Below are positions 10,434 to 20,022 of a stretch of DNA of 64,000 nucleotides, piece by piece. Position numbers and translations under genes: made by a program. Origin of the DNA: Tardiphaga sp. vice304 (GTDB lineage Bacteria > Pseudomonadota > Alphaproteobacteria > Rhizobiales > Xanthobacteraceae); assembly GCF_007018905.1 (NCBI RefSeq), contig NZ_CP041402.1, forward strand, positions 5,196,001 through 5,260,000. Reading direction: 5' to 3'. The notes beneath the pieces are model-generated. The model saw only the letters and a program-made list of their open reading frames with translations, was not told where the DNA came from and did no database searches. Within the stretch, counting starts at the first letter, position 1. Each line of letters opens with the position of its first letter.

Positions 10434-11713
10434 AACGCTTCGATCAGCATCGCGCCGCCCAATCCGCCGCCGATACATTCGGTGGCGATGCCGCGCTTGG
10501 TGCCGAGCCGCTGCATCGCATTGACCAGATGCAGCACGATGCGGTTACCCGAGGTCCCGACGGGATGGCCGAGGCTGATGGCGCCGCCGTCGACGTTGAG
10601 TTTCGCGCGATCGATCTCGCCGGCCACGCCGTCGAGGCCGAGCACCTCGCGGCAGAATTTTTCGTCATTCCAAGCCGCCAGGCAGCCCAGCACCTGCGTG
10701 GCGAACGCCTCGTTCAGCTCCCAGGTGTCGATGTCGTGAATCGTCAAATTATTGCGCTTCAAGAGATCGTTCGAGGACAGCACCGGACCGAGCCCCATGA
10801 TCGAGGGATCGAGCGCCGACCACTGGCTGTCGACGATTTTCGCTTTTGGCGTCAGGCCATATTTTTGCACGGCGTCTTCGGAAGCGAGAATGGTCCAAGA
10901 CGCGCCGTCGGTGATTTGCGAGGAATTGCCGGGGGTGACCTGGCCCCACGGCCGCTCGAACACCGGCTTCAGCGACGCCAGCTTCTCAACCGTCGAGTCC
11001 GGCCGCACGCCGTCGTCGAAGTCATAAAACTTGCCGTCGCGGGCGAAGGCCGTTTCGACCTCGCCCTTCAGCCAGCCTTGCGCCTGCGCATGGGCCAGCC
11101 GCTTGTGACTCTCGTTGGCGTAGGCATCGGACTGCGCCCGCGTGATGCCGAACAGGTGACCGACCTTCTCGGCGGTCTGGCCCATGTTGAGGTCGGTGAT
11201 CGGATCGGTGAGGCCACGCTCCAGGCCGATGACCGGCTTGAAGTAGGCCGGCCGCGCTCTGGCGAAGGCTGCGGCCTTGGCGACCATGCCTTTGGCCATC
11301 GCGAGGCCAGCAAACCAGCGCACGCCGTTCTGCGGCCAGACCAAGGGTGCGTAGCTCAGCGCTTCCGCGCCGCCGGCCAGGATCATATTGGCAGAGCCTT
11401 CGCGGATAGTGCGGTAGGCGGTATCGATCGACTGCATGCCGGAGCCGCAATTGATCTGCACGGTGAAGGCGACCATCGCCTCGCCCATGCCGAGCCGCAG
11501 GGCTGCGACCCGCGCGGGATTCATCTCGTCGGCAATGACGTTGACGCAGCCGAGGATCACCTGGTCGAAAGCGTCCGGCGCAAACTTCTGCCGCGCCAGG
11601 AGAGGCCGGCCGCATTGTACGGCGAGATCGACCGGCGTGAACGGGCCCGGCCCGGAGCGCCCCTTCAGGAACGGCGTGCGGCTGCCGTCGACGATATAGA
11701 CCGGTCTTGTCAT
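10430..11713 (-). CDS. Acetyl-CoA C-acyltransferase (thiolase, FadA/FadI-like)
   Basis: A 427-residue thiolase carrying out the last step of beta-oxidation. It starts MTRPVYIVDGSRTPFLKG. The nucleophilic cysteine is in QINCGSGMQSID (about residue 92). The histidine box SLGHPVGTSGNRI and the C-terminal CIGGGLGGAM carry the other catalytic residues. The frame is open far upstream, but the family start and the 13-base distance to the preceding stop support the ATG at 11713. Length is normal. It is translationally coupled to the downstream alpha subunit. Confidence 0.92.
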   Translation of the reverse strand: MTRPVYIVDGSRTPFLKGRSGPGPFTPVDLAVQCGRPLLARQKFAPDAFDQVILGCVNVIADEMNPARVAALRLGMGEAMVAFTVQINCGSGMQSIDTAYRTIREGSANMILAGGAEALSYAPLVWPQNGVRWFAGLAMAKGMVAKAAAFARARPAYFKPVIGLERGLTDPITDLNMGQTAEKVGHLFGITRAQSDAYANESHKRLAHAQAQGWLKGEVETAFARDGKFYDFDDGVRPDSTVEKLASLKPVFERPWGQVTPGNSSQITDGASWTILASEDAVQKYGLTPKAKIVDSQWSALDPSIMGLGPVLSSNDLLKRNNLTIHDIDTWELNEAFATQVLGCLAAWNDEKFCREVLGLDGVAGEIDRAKLNVDGGAISLGHPVGTSGNRIVLHLVNAMQRLGTKRGIATECIGGGLGGAMLIEAL

Positions 11714-11726
11714 GAGAAACTTGCCA

Positions 11727-14003
11727 TCAGGAGGCCGCCCTCTGCTCGCCGAGGTGCTGGAAGAACTGGTGCACGTCCGCCGGTTTCTTGTAGCCCGGCG
11801 AGAGTTCGTCGGGCGCGAAGTCGTCGACCGCGATGACGGCCGCGGCCGCCGCCTGCGCCGTCGCGAGCTGTTCGCCCTCCGCCTGGGTGATGACGCCGCG
11901 GGCCACGGCATCCTGCCACTTCTTGATCTTCGAAGTCCGTAGCCGCTTGGCAATGCCGTCGGCGGCCGTAACCAGTGCAAAGGCTTGCTCCAGCCGCGCG
12001 AAGCCGCGATCGTCATCGACATGCGCGAGATCCGGCGTCAGGCGCTCGCGTGCGGCGCCGGGCTCAAGAATGTTCAGCGCACACAGCCGTGTCACAAGGT
12101 CGGAAGGCCCGAGCGTGCGGGCGCCATAGGGCTGCACGATGAACTTCAGGAGGCCCGCGACGAAGCGGTTCGGGAAGTTGGCGAGGATTTCGGCAAAGCG
12201 CATCTCGATGGTGCGGAAGCCGGTGTGCATGCACCATTCCAGCACCGCGAAATCGATCTGCTGGCGGCCCTCATCCTCGAAGCGTTTCAGCACGGCGGAG
12301 AGCAAATACAGTTCCGACAGGATGTCGCCGAACCGCGCCGACAGCATTTCCTTGCGCTTCAGCGCGCCGCCCATCGTCAGCAGCGCCATGTCGGCGCACA
12401 GTGCGAACGCCGCGGAATAGCGCGACAGCTGGCGATAGAACATCGTGGCATCGCCGGCATTCGGCGCCGGCGCCAGCACGCCGCCGGTCCAGCTACGGCC
12501 CCAGGCGCGAAACAGCGTCTTGATGCTGTGACCGACGTGCCGCCAGAAAACCCTGTCAAAGGCATCGAGGCCGCGCGCCTTGTCGGGGTCGGCCAGCGCG
12601 TTCATTTCCGAGAGCAGATAGGGATGCGCGCGGATCGCGCCCTGGCCGAACACGATCAGATTGCGCGTCAATATATTGGCGCCCTCCACCGTGATGCCGA
12701 CCGGCACCGAGCGATACAGATTGCCCAGGTAGTTCTGCGGCCCGTCGATCACCGCCTTGCCGGCATGGATGTCCATCGCATCGTCGATCGCGGTACGCAT
12801 CCGCTCGGTGGCGTGCAGCTTCATGATGCCGGAGATGACCGCGGGATGATGGCCGAGATTGAGCGCGGTGCAGGTCATGCGCCGGGACGCATCGAGCAGA
12901 TAGGCCGTGCCGGCGATCCGAGCCAGCGGCTCCTCGATGCCCTCGAACCTGCCGATCGGGATGTTGAACTGCTCGCGGATCCGCGCATAGGCCCCGGTGG
13001 TGCGCGCCGCGTAGGCGGCGCCGGCGGCGGACAGCGACGGCAGCGAGATGCCGCGCCCGGCGGCCAGCGCCGACATCAGCATCTTCCAGCCCTGCCCCAG
13101 CCGCTCCTGCCCGCCGATGATGTAGTCCATCGGGATGAAGACGTCGTGGCCCTTGTTGGGGCCGTTCTGGAACACCTGCATCGACGGCAGATGGCGGCGG
13201 CCGATCTCGACGCCGTCGAGATGCGACGGGATCAGCGCCACGGTGATGCCGAGTTCGTCCTCGGTGCCGACGAGGTGGTCGGGGTCATAAGCCTTGAAGG
13301 CCAGGCCGATCAGGGTCGCGACGGGACCCAGCGTGATATAGCGCTTGTGCCAGTTCAGGCGCAGGCCAAGCACCTCGCGGCCCTCGAACGTGCCCTTGCA
13401 GATGATGCCGCTGTCGACCATCGCCGCCGCATCCGAGCCGGCTTCCGGGCTGGTCAGGCCGAAGCAGGGAATGTCGCGGCCATCGGCCAGCTTCGGCAGC
13501 CACTTCTGGCGCTGGTCGTCGGTGCCGAATTTCATCAGCAATTCGCCGGGCCCGAGCGAGTTCGGCACCATCACGGTCACCGCGGCGACCACCGAGCGCG
13601 ACGAGATTTTTCGCACGATTTCGGAGTGAGCAAATGGCGAGAAGCCGAGCCCGCCATATTCCTTCGGGATGATCATACCGAAGAATTTTTCGCGCTTGAT
13701 GAAGTCCCAGACCTCCAGCGGCAGGTCGCGCAGCTCCCAGTTGATCTTCCAGTCGTCGAGCATCTCGCACAGCGTATCGACCGGCCCGGTCATGAACGCC
13801 TGCTCCTCGGCTGTCAGCGCCGCGGGTTTTACCTTCAGCAGCTTGGCCCAGTCCGGATGGCCGGTGAACAGATCGGCGTCCCACCAGGTGTCGCCGGCTT
13901 CCAGCGCCTCGCGCTCGGTGTCCGACATGGTCGGCAGCACGCCCTTCGCCCAGCGGAAGATCGGCTTGGAGATATGGTCGCGACGGAAATGGGTGGAGCT
14001 CAT
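11727..14003 (-). CDS. Acyl-CoA dehydrogenase, long form (FadE-like)
   Basis: A 758-residue flavoenzyme of the large FadE type that introduces the first double bond into acyl-CoA. The dehydrogenase core includes FGMIIPKEYGGLGFSPFAHS and FGLTSPEAGSDAAAM, followed by a long C-terminal extension typical of FadE. The ATG at 14001-14003 (MSSTHFRRDHISKP) follows a good GGAGGG, so the 47-codon upstream extension is rejected. It is the first gene of a three-gene minus-strand beta-oxidation operon with the thiolase 13 bases downstream. Confidence 0.9.
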   Translation of the reverse strand: MSSTHFRRDHISKPIFRWAKGVLPTMSDTEREALEAGDTWWDADLFTGHPDWAKLLKVKPAALTAEEQAFMTGPVDTLCEMLDDWKINWELRDLPLEVWDFIKREKFFGMIIPKEYGGLGFSPFAHSEIVRKISSRSVVAAVTVMVPNSLGPGELLMKFGTDDQRQKWLPKLADGRDIPCFGLTSPEAGSDAAAMVDSGIICKGTFEGREVLGLRLNWHKRYITLGPVATLIGLAFKAYDPDHLVGTEDELGITVALIPSHLDGVEIGRRHLPSMQVFQNGPNKGHDVFIPMDYIIGGQERLGQGWKMLMSALAAGRGISLPSLSAAGAAYAARTTGAYARIREQFNIPIGRFEGIEEPLARIAGTAYLLDASRRMTCTALNLGHHPAVISGIMKLHATERMRTAIDDAMDIHAGKAVIDGPQNYLGNLYRSVPVGITVEGANILTRNLIVFGQGAIRAHPYLLSEMNALADPDKARGLDAFDRVFWRHVGHSIKTLFRAWGRSWTGGVLAPAPNAGDATMFYRQLSRYSAAFALCADMALLTMGGALKRKEMLSARFGDILSELYLLSAVLKRFEDEGRQQIDFAVLEWCMHTGFRTIEMRFAEILANFPNRFVAGLLKFIVQPYGARTLGPSDLVTRLCALNILEPGAARERLTPDLAHVDDDRGFARLEQAFALVTAADGIAKRLRTSKIKKWQDAVARGVITQAEGEQLATAQAAAAAVIAVDDFAPDELSPGYKKPADVHQFFQHLGEQRAAS

Positions 14004-14403
14004 GGGAAGACCCTCCGGGATCGCAGCGGCGGCATGCCTGGGGCCGGCGCCGCCGGGCGCATTTGCTCTGGGATGTTTGGGTTCGGGAACCGAGCCATTT
14101 TCAACGGCAGGATACCGCAACCGTTCCGCAATTGCGCGGTGCAACGCCGTGACTTGTCGTCACGGGAATTTCAAGTGAATAGCAAGTTCGCCGTCGATCG
14201 AGTCGAAAGGGATATGTTTTGTCACCTCTCCCCGTTGGGGAGAGGTCGATCGGCGAAGCGCAGCGAAGCCGGTCGGGTGAGGGGGCACAGCGCCATCGAG
14301 AGGTCCCTAACCCCTCACCCGGATGATCTCGCTACGCTCGATCATCCGACCTCTCCCTCCGGGAGAGGTGCACTGAACATTGGCCGGCACGCCGATGATG
14401 GAA
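14004..14403. repeat. Intergenic region with inverted repeat unit A, copy 2 (about 14222-14371)
   Basis: This 400-base gap upstream of the acyl-CoA dehydrogenase has no convincing gene. Positions 14222-14371 carry the same compound palindrome as 6491-6634 but reversed. Outer hairpins are CCTCTCCCCG-TT-GGGGAGAGG and CCTCTCCC-TCC-GGGAGAGG, with an inner GGTCGGGTGAGGG / CCCCTCACCCGG. An extra imperfect hairpin (GGATGATC...GATCATCC) lies inside. The remaining 14004-14220 presumably holds the promoter of the beta-oxidation operon; no clear boxes were recognised. Confidence 0.7.
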
Positions 14404-15027
14404 CTAATCCGGCCGGTTCATCTCGAACATGGCGTCCTGCCGGATATGGAAATAGTCGCCGCGGCGGCCGGCGCGCAGGATCGGGCCGGCCAGCGCGGTC
14501 TGGTAGACGCCATCGACGATCAGGCTCTTGTCGATGTGGATGGCAACCACCTCGCCCATCGTCAGGAAGGCGTTGGCCGACGCACCATTGGCGCCGGTGA
14601 GTTCGATGATCTGCGTGACCTTGCATTCGAACGCGACGCGGCTTTCGCCGACCCGGGGTACGTTGACCAGCGTGCTCGGCACCGCCGTCAATCCGGCGAT
14701 CTCGAATTCATCGACCTCGGGGCCGACATGGGCTGCGGTCGCGTTCATCTGTTTTGCCAGGTCCATCGTCGCCAGATTCCAGACGAACTCGCCCGTTGCC
14801 TGCATGTTGCGGGTGGAATCCTTGACGCCGATCGAGGAGAAACCGATCAAGGGCGGCGTGTAATTGAAAGCATTGAAGAAGCTGTAGGGCGCCAGATTGA
14901 CGTGGCCGTCCGCATCACGCGACGACACCCAGCCGATCGGCCGCGGGCCGATGATGGCGTTGAAGGGATCGTGCTTGAGGCCGTGGCCGTCCTTCGGCTG
15001 GTAGGAATGCAGGTCGCTGGCGTTCAC
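14404..15027 (-). CDS. Flavin reductase-like FMN-binding protein
   Basis: A 207-residue soluble protein of the flavin reductase-like split-barrel family. The conserved segments are NAIIGPRPIGWVSSRD (about residues 22-37) and NLAPYSFFNAFNYTPP, followed by a reductase-type core. The start is taken as GTG at 15025-15027, preceded by AGGGGA at good spacing; translation begins MNASDLHSYQPKDG. The longer open frame upstream overlaps the TetR gene and lacks a better start. It lies 35 bases downstream of that gene on the same strand, so it may be co-transcribed with the efflux operon. The substrate is unknown. Confidence 0.82.
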   Translation of the reverse strand: MNASDLHSYQPKDGHGLKHDPFNAIIGPRPIGWVSSRDADGHVNLAPYSFFNAFNYTPPLIGFSSIGVKDSTRNMQATGEFVWNLATMDLAKQMNATAAHVGPEVDEFEIAGLTAVPSTLVNVPRVGESRVAFECKVTQIIELTGANGASANAFLTMGEVVAIHIDKSLIVDGVYQTALAGPILRAGRRGDYFHIRQDAMFEMNRPD

Positions 15028-15062
15028 GCTGAAATCCCCTGTGCTGGCGTTCGCGCTGTCGT

Positions 15063-15662
15063 CTAGCCGCGCGGCGCGAGCCCGGCAAGGACGAAGTCGA
15101 TCATCTGGTCGAGCGAGGGGCCGGGCTTGTCGGAGCATTGCGCGATCATCTGCGGGTGGAAGAACCGCAGCATCGCGGTGCAGGTGCACATCGCGGCCAG
15201 CGCCACGTCGGGCGCGTGGAATTCGCCGGAGGCCGCACCCGCGGCGATCACCTCGGCGATATTGCCGGTGATGTGCTCCATATGGGCCGTGCAGACGTCC
15301 CAGCTCTGCTCCATCGCGATGGCGACCATCTCGTGCAGCTTGGCATCGCCGACATAGCGCTCCGCATTCATGTGGTGGATCGACGACAGCAGCTCGCGCA
15401 ACCGCAGCTGCGCCGGCTGCGGCCCGGCGACGATCCGATGCGCGGCGTCCTCGACCTCACCCATCAACCGCCGTGCCACCGCTTCGTTGATCGACTTCTT
15501 GGAGTCGAAGAAGCGGTAGACATTGGCCGGGCTCATCCGCAACTGGCGGGCGATGTCGGCCACCGTGGTCTTCTGGTAGCCGATGTCGCGGAACAGGCGT
15601 TCCGCCACCACGATGATGCGGGCCTGCATGTCGGCTTCGACGGTGTCGGAAACGAGGGTCAT
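15063..15662 (-). CDS. TetR-family transcriptional regulator of the adjacent RND efflux operon
   Basis: A 199-residue TetR regulator. The helix-turn-helix lies at about residues 30-55 (KTTVADIARQLRMSPANVYR, then FFDSKKSINEAV), followed by a variable ligand-binding domain. The gene is 17 bases downstream of the RND pump gene on the same strand, so adaptor, pump and regulator probably form one operon with the regulator last. The perfect inverted repeat at 19978-20015, just upstream of the adaptor gene, is the most likely operator. Repression of the pump is inferred from the family and context. Confidence 0.85.
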   Translation of the reverse strand: MTLVSDTVEADMQARIIVVAERLFRDIGYQKTTVADIARQLRMSPANVYRFFDSKKSINEAVARRLMGEVEDAAHRIVAGPQPAQLRLRELLSSIHHMNAERYVGDAKLHEMVAIAMEQSWDVCTAHMEHITGNIAEVIAAGAASGEFHAPDVALAAMCTCTAMLRFFHPQMIAQCSDKPGPSLDQMIDFVLAGLAPRG

Positions 15663-15679
15663 GATCGCACGGTCTTCTA

Positions 15680-18600
15680 TTATTCCGCGGCTGCGGCAAG
15701 CCGAGGCAGCTGCCGTTCGTCGTGATGCTGCGGGGCGTGGTGATCGACGTCCTCGCCGGGGCCGCGTTCCTCGAGCGTCTTGCGGAACCAGAGCGCATAA
15801 AGCCCCGGCAGGTACAATAACGTCAGGAAGGTCGCGACGAACAGCCCGCCCATAATAGTGATCGCCATCGGTCCCCAGAAAGCCGAGCGCGTCAGCGGGA
15901 TCATCGCCAGAATCGCCGCCAGCGCGGTCAGCACCACCGGGCGCGCCCGGCGCACCGTGGCCTCGACGATCGCCTCATGGCGGGTCAGGCCGTGGGCGAC
16001 GTCGCTCTCGATCTGGTCGACCAGGATCACGGCGTTGCGCATGATCATTCCGGCCAGCGCGATCAGCCCGAGCAAAGCCACGAAGCCAAACGGGGCATTG
16101 GCGACGTTCAGCGCCAGCGAGGCCCCGATGATGCCGAGCGGCGCGGTCAGAAACACCAGCACCAGCCGCGAAAAGCTCTGCAACTGGATCATCAGGAGCG
16201 TCAGCATCAGGATGACCATCAGCGGAAACAGGGCGGCGATCGAGACGTTGCCCTTGGCGGATTCCTCGAACGCGCCGCCCGCCTCGATCCGGTAGGCCGG
16301 CGCCAGGCTGTCGCGGATCGCCTGCAATTGCGGCGCGATCTGGCTGGTGACATCCGGCGACTGCACGCCGTCGACGACGTCGCCGCGCACGGTGATCGCC
16401 ATGTCGCGGTTGCGCCGCCACAGGATCGGCTCCTCATGGGCGTATTCGATCGTGGCGACCTGCGACAGCGGGATGGCAACGCCGTTGCGGGAGGTGATGG
16501 TGAGGTCGCCGACGCGGCCGAGGTCGAGCCGCTCGCCGGGCACCGCACGCGCCACCACGCCGACCTTCTCGATACCATCGCGCACCGTGGTTACGGGCGC
16601 GCCGGAGATCAGCATCGCCAGCGATTGTGACAGCTCCTGCGGCGTCAGGCCGAGCGCACGGGCGCGGTCCTGATCGACGACCAGCTTGAGGTACGGCGTC
16701 TGCTCGTTCCAGTCGAGATGCGGATCCTTGACGTTCTTGTTGGCGCGCATGACGTCGCGGACCTTGTAGGCGATCCCGCGCACCGTCGCGGTGTCCGGCC
16801 CGACCACGCGGAACTGCACGGGGAAACCGACCGGCGGGCCGAAATTGAAGCGATCGACGCGGACGCGGGCCTCCGAGAGCTGGCCCTCGGCCGCCGCCTT
16901 CTCGATCTTCGCCTTGATGCGCTCGCGCTCAGCGACGCCCTTGGCGACGATGACGATCTCGGCGAAGGCTTCATTCGGCAATTGCGGGTTGAGGCCGAGC
17001 CAGAAACGCGGCGAGCCGCGGCCGACGTAAGATGTGTAGGTCGCGATGTCCTTGTCGTCCTTGAGCAGTTTCTCGGCGGTCTGCACGGACTTTTCCGTGA
17101 CGCCGAAGGCGGTGCCTTCCGGCAGACGCAACTGCAGGAACAGTTCGGGCCGCTCCGACAGCGGAAAGAATTGCTGCTGCACATGGCCGAAGCCGACGAT
17201 CGACGCGATGAAAATGCCGACGGTGGTGACCACCACCTTGATGCGGTGATCGACGCACCAAGCGATCACGCGGCGCAGGGCGCGATACATCCGCGTCTCG
17301 TAGATTTCATGCGGATCGGGATGCGCCTTGGCATAGGAGGTAAAATCCGGCAGCAGCTTGACGCCGATATAGGGGGTGAAGATCACCGCCACGAACCACG
17401 AGGCGATCAGCGCGATCGCCACGATCCAGAAGATGCCGCCGGCATATTCGCCGACCGCGGAATTGGCGAAGCCGATCGGCAGGAAGCCGACCGCGGTGAT
17501 CAGCGTGCCGGTCAGCATCGGAAACGCGGTGGATTCCCAAGCGTAGGACGCGGCGCGGACGCGGTCCCAGCCCTGCTCCATCTTCACCACCATCATCTCC
17601 ACGGCGATGATGGCGTCATCGACCAAGAGGCCGAGCGCGATGATGAGCGCGCCGAGCGTGATGCGGTGCAGGTCGATATGCATCGCATTCATCACGATGA
17701 AGACGATCGCCAGGACCAAGGGCACCGACAGCGCCACCACGATGCCGGTGCGCCAGCCAAGCGCCAGGAACGAGACGAACAGCACGATCGCCAGCGCCTC
17801 GATGAAGGAATGCACGAATTCGCCGACGGCCTTTTCGACCACCACCGGCTGGTCGGCGATCTGCTCGACCTGGATGCCCTGCGGCACCGCCGCCATGAAC
17901 TGGTTCTTGGCCTTTTCGACCTCGCGACCGAGATCGAGAATGTTGGCGCCGTTCGCCGTCACCACGCCCAGCGCCAGCGCCGGCGTACCGCGCTGCCGGA
18001 CCTTGAAATCCGGCGGATCGACGAAGCCGTGGCTGACGGTGGCGATATCGCCGAGGCGGAAGGTGCGGCCGCCGCTCTCGACCGGCGTTTCCGCCACCGC
18101 CTTGAAGCCGTCGAGTGCGCCGGTGACGCGCAACGGCACACGCTGCGACGACGTCTCGACCGTGCCGGCGGGCGCAATAGCGTTCTGCTTGGCCAGCGAG
18201 TCGAACAGCGTCTGCGGCGTGATGCCGAGCGTCGCCAGCTTGGCGTGCGAGAATTCGACGAAGATCCTCTCGTCCTGGGTACCGTAGAAATTGACCTTGT
18301 TGACCCCCCGCACTTTCAGCAGCCGCTGTCGCAGCCCTTCGGCGACCTTCTTCAGTTGCGCGTAGTCGGCGCCGTCGCCGGTCATCGTATAGAGAATAGA
18401 ATCGACGTCGCTAAACTCGTCGTTCACCGTCGGCCCGATTAGATTGGTCGGCAGGCTGCCCTGCACGTCGGCGAGCTTCTTGCGCAGCATATAAAACAGA
18501 TACGGCACGTCCTTCGGCGGCGTATTGTCCCTGAAGGTCATCTGCATCGCGCTGAAGGACGGTTTCGAATAGGTCTGCACCTTGTCGAAATAGGGCAGCT

Positions 18601-18826
18601 CCTGCAGCTTCTTCTCGATCGGATCGGCGACCTGCTCCTGCATTTCGCGTGCGGTAGCGCCGGGCCAGACCGCTGTGATGTTGACCACCTTGACCGTGAA
18701 TGACGGATCCTCGGCGCGACCGAGCTTCTCGTAGGAGAAGAACCCGGCAATGCCGAGCGCCACGATCAGGAACAGGATCAGCGCGGGATGGCTGACCGCC
18801 CAGGCAGAGAGATTGAAGCGATGCAT
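15680..18826 (-). CDS. RND-family efflux transporter, inner-membrane permease subunit
   Basis: A 1048-residue HAE1/AcrB-type proton-driven pump. It begins MHRFNLSAWAVSHPAL with the first transmembrane helix at about 13-31, then a periplasmic loop, six more helices, a second loop and the remaining helices. Family segments seen include VDDAIIAVEMM and LRNAV-type motifs near the end (AGMIMRNAVILVDQIE). The ATG at 18824-18826 follows AAGGG. The adaptor gene is immediately upstream (11 bases). No outer-membrane factor is encoded in the window, so the pump must use one from elsewhere. The substrate is unknown. Confidence 0.9.
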   Translation of the reverse strand: MHRFNLSAWAVSHPALILFLIVALGIAGFFSYEKLGRAEDPSFTVKVVNITAVWPGATAREMQEQVADPIEKKLQELPYFDKVQTYSKPSFSAMQMTFRDNTPPKDVPYLFYMLRKKLADVQGSLPTNLIGPTVNDEFSDVDSILYTMTGDGADYAQLKKVAEGLRQRLLKVRGVNKVNFYGTQDERIFVEFSHAKLATLGITPQTLFDSLAKQNAIAPAGTVETSSQRVPLRVTGALDGFKAVAETPVESGGRTFRLGDIATVSHGFVDPPDFKVRQRGTPALALGVVTANGANILDLGREVEKAKNQFMAAVPQGIQVEQIADQPVVVEKAVGEFVHSFIEALAIVLFVSFLALGWRTGIVVALSVPLVLAIVFIVMNAMHIDLHRITLGALIIALGLLVDDAIIAVEMMVVKMEQGWDRVRAASYAWESTAFPMLTGTLITAVGFLPIGFANSAVGEYAGGIFWIVAIALIASWFVAVIFTPYIGVKLLPDFTSYAKAHPDPHEIYETRMYRALRRVIAWCVDHRIKVVVTTVGIFIASIVGFGHVQQQFFPLSERPELFLQLRLPEGTAFGVTEKSVQTAEKLLKDDKDIATYTSYVGRGSPRFWLGLNPQLPNEAFAEIVIVAKGVAERERIKAKIEKAAAEGQLSEARVRVDRFNFGPPVGFPVQFRVVGPDTATVRGIAYKVRDVMRANKNVKDPHLDWNEQTPYLKLVVDQDRARALGLTPQELSQSLAMLISGAPVTTVRDGIEKVGVVARAVPGERLDLGRVGDLTITSRNGVAIPLSQVATIEYAHEEPILWRRNRDMAITVRGDVVDGVQSPDVTSQIAPQLQAIRDSLAPAYRIEAGGAFEESAKGNVSIAALFPLMVILMLTLLMIQLQSFSRLVLVFLTAPLGIIGASLALNVANAPFGFVALLGLIALAGMIMRNAVILVDQIESDVAHGLTRHEAIVEATVRRARPVVLTALAAILAMIPLTRSAFWGPMAITIMGGLFVATFLTLLYLPGLYALWFRKTLEERGPGEDVDHHAPQHHDERQLPRLAAAAE

Positions 18827-18837
18827 CGGCGTGGCCC

Positions 18838-19938
18838 TTAAAAGGTCAATGCGGAAACGATGCGGACTTTTTGCGACGGGTCGAGTTTCTGCACGCCGAG
18901 CGTCACCACGCGCGCGCCGTCCTCGACGCCGCCGGTGATGATCACGTCGTTGCTCTCGTAGGATTTCACTTTCACTGGCTGCAGCGCGATCTCGCCATTG
19001 TCGTTGACGGTATAGAGCGAAGGATTGGCGCCCTGGCTGAACAGCGCCGACAGCGGCAGCCGCGCGACGCGTTCGGAGGTGACGTCCGACAGGGTCAGGG
19101 TTGCGGTCATGCCGAGCGACACCTTGTCGTCGGCATCGGGGAGCGAGAATTTGGCGAGATAGGTGCGGGTCGCCGGATCGGCATTCGGCGCGATTTCGCG
19201 CAGCTTCGCGGCATAGCGCCGGCCGGGCTCCGACCACAGCGACACGCTCGCGGTGCCATCCTTGGCACGGCCGACCAGCGTCTCCGGGATGGCCACCACG
19301 GCCTCCTTCTCGGCAAAGCGCGCGACGCGCACCGCGGTCTGGCCGGCGGCCACGACCTGGCCGGGGTCGATCAGAGTCGCGGTGACGACGCCGCGGGTGT
19401 CGGCCAGCAGCGTCGCATAAGATAGAGAGTTTTTGGTCAGATTGACCGAGCGCTCGGCGCGGTTGAGGCGGGCGCGGGCCTCGTCGGCGGAGGCCTTGGC
19501 CTGATCGAGCTGGGCCTGCGTCGACCAGCCCTTGGCGCGCAATTCATTGGCGCGGCCCTCGGCGGCGGCGGCCTGCGCCAGTACGCCGGTGGCGGCGGAA
19601 AGTTCGGCGACCGACTGCTCGGCCTGCAGCGACAGGTCGACCTCGTCGAGCGTGGCCAGCGGCTGGCCTATTTCGACGGTCTGGCCGACCTCGACCAGGC
19701 GTTTGGCGATCTTGCCGGGGACGCGGAAGCCGATGTCGGTCTCGACCCTGGGCTTGATGGTGCCGACAAAGCTGCGCGCCGGCTGCTCCGGCTGGAATTT
19801 GACGGTCGCGACCAGCACCGGCCGCGGCGGCTCGGCCTTGGCCTCTTCCTTCTTGCCGCAACCGGCCAGCGCCAGGGCGGGCAGCATCAAAGCTAGCACG
19901 AGTGGCTGGCGGAAATGGAGAATGGAGAGGCCGGACAT
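18838..19938 (-). CDS. RND efflux periplasmic adaptor subunit (membrane fusion lipoprotein)
   Basis: A 366-residue adaptor starting MSGLSILHFRQPLVLAL. The hydrophobic leader ends in ALALAGC, a lipobox, so the mature protein should be lipidated at the cysteine near residue 27. A lipoyl-like hairpin domain, a long alpha-helical region rich in alanine (AELSAATGVLAQAAAAEGRA) and a beta-barrel domain follow, in the usual order. It bridges the RND pump to an outer-membrane channel. The start ATG at 19936-19938 lies about 40 bases downstream of the operator-like repeat. Confidence 0.88.
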   Translation of the reverse strand: MSGLSILHFRQPLVLALMLPALALAGCGKKEEAKAEPPRPVLVATVKFQPEQPARSFVGTIKPRVETDIGFRVPGKIAKRLVEVGQTVEIGQPLATLDEVDLSLQAEQSVAELSAATGVLAQAAAAEGRANELRAKGWSTQAQLDQAKASADEARARLNRAERSVNLTKNSLSYATLLADTRGVVTATLIDPGQVVAAGQTAVRVARFAEKEAVVAIPETLVGRAKDGTASVSLWSEPGRRYAAKLREIAPNADPATRTYLAKFSLPDADDKVSLGMTATLTLSDVTSERVARLPLSALFSQGANPSLYTVNDNGEIALQPVKVKSYESNDVIITGGVEDGARVVTLGVQKLDPSQKVRIVSALTF

Positions 19939-19977
19939 CGCTGAGCTTCCTTCGGGTGGCGTCCCGCGGAAACTGGC

Positions 19978-20015
19978 CTGACCACTGACGAATGTCAATA
20001 TTCGTCAGTGGTCAG
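19978..20015. promoter_or_regulatory. Perfect 16-bp inverted repeat, probable TetR operator for the RND operon
   Basis: The left arm CTGACCACTGACGAAT (19978-19993) and right arm ATTCGTCAGTGGTCAG (20000-20015) are exact reverse complements separated by GTCAAT. On the minus strand the spacer and adjoining bases form TTGACA, a good -35 hexamer, placed to drive the adaptor gene starting at 19938. A regulator bound here would cover the promoter. No T-run follows on either strand, which argues against an intrinsic terminator for the MFS gene ending at 20023. Confidence 0.65.
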
Positions 20016-20022
20016 AATTTGT

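Noticed and set aside
7932..10739. Very long plus-strand frame (935 codons)
   Set aside because: Antisense shadow of the FadB-like gene; composition is a mirror of high-GC coding DNA, with no family and no ribosome site.
11985..14600. Long plus-strand frame (871 codons)
   Set aside because: Antisense shadow of the acyl-CoA dehydrogenase gene running into the palindromic repeat.
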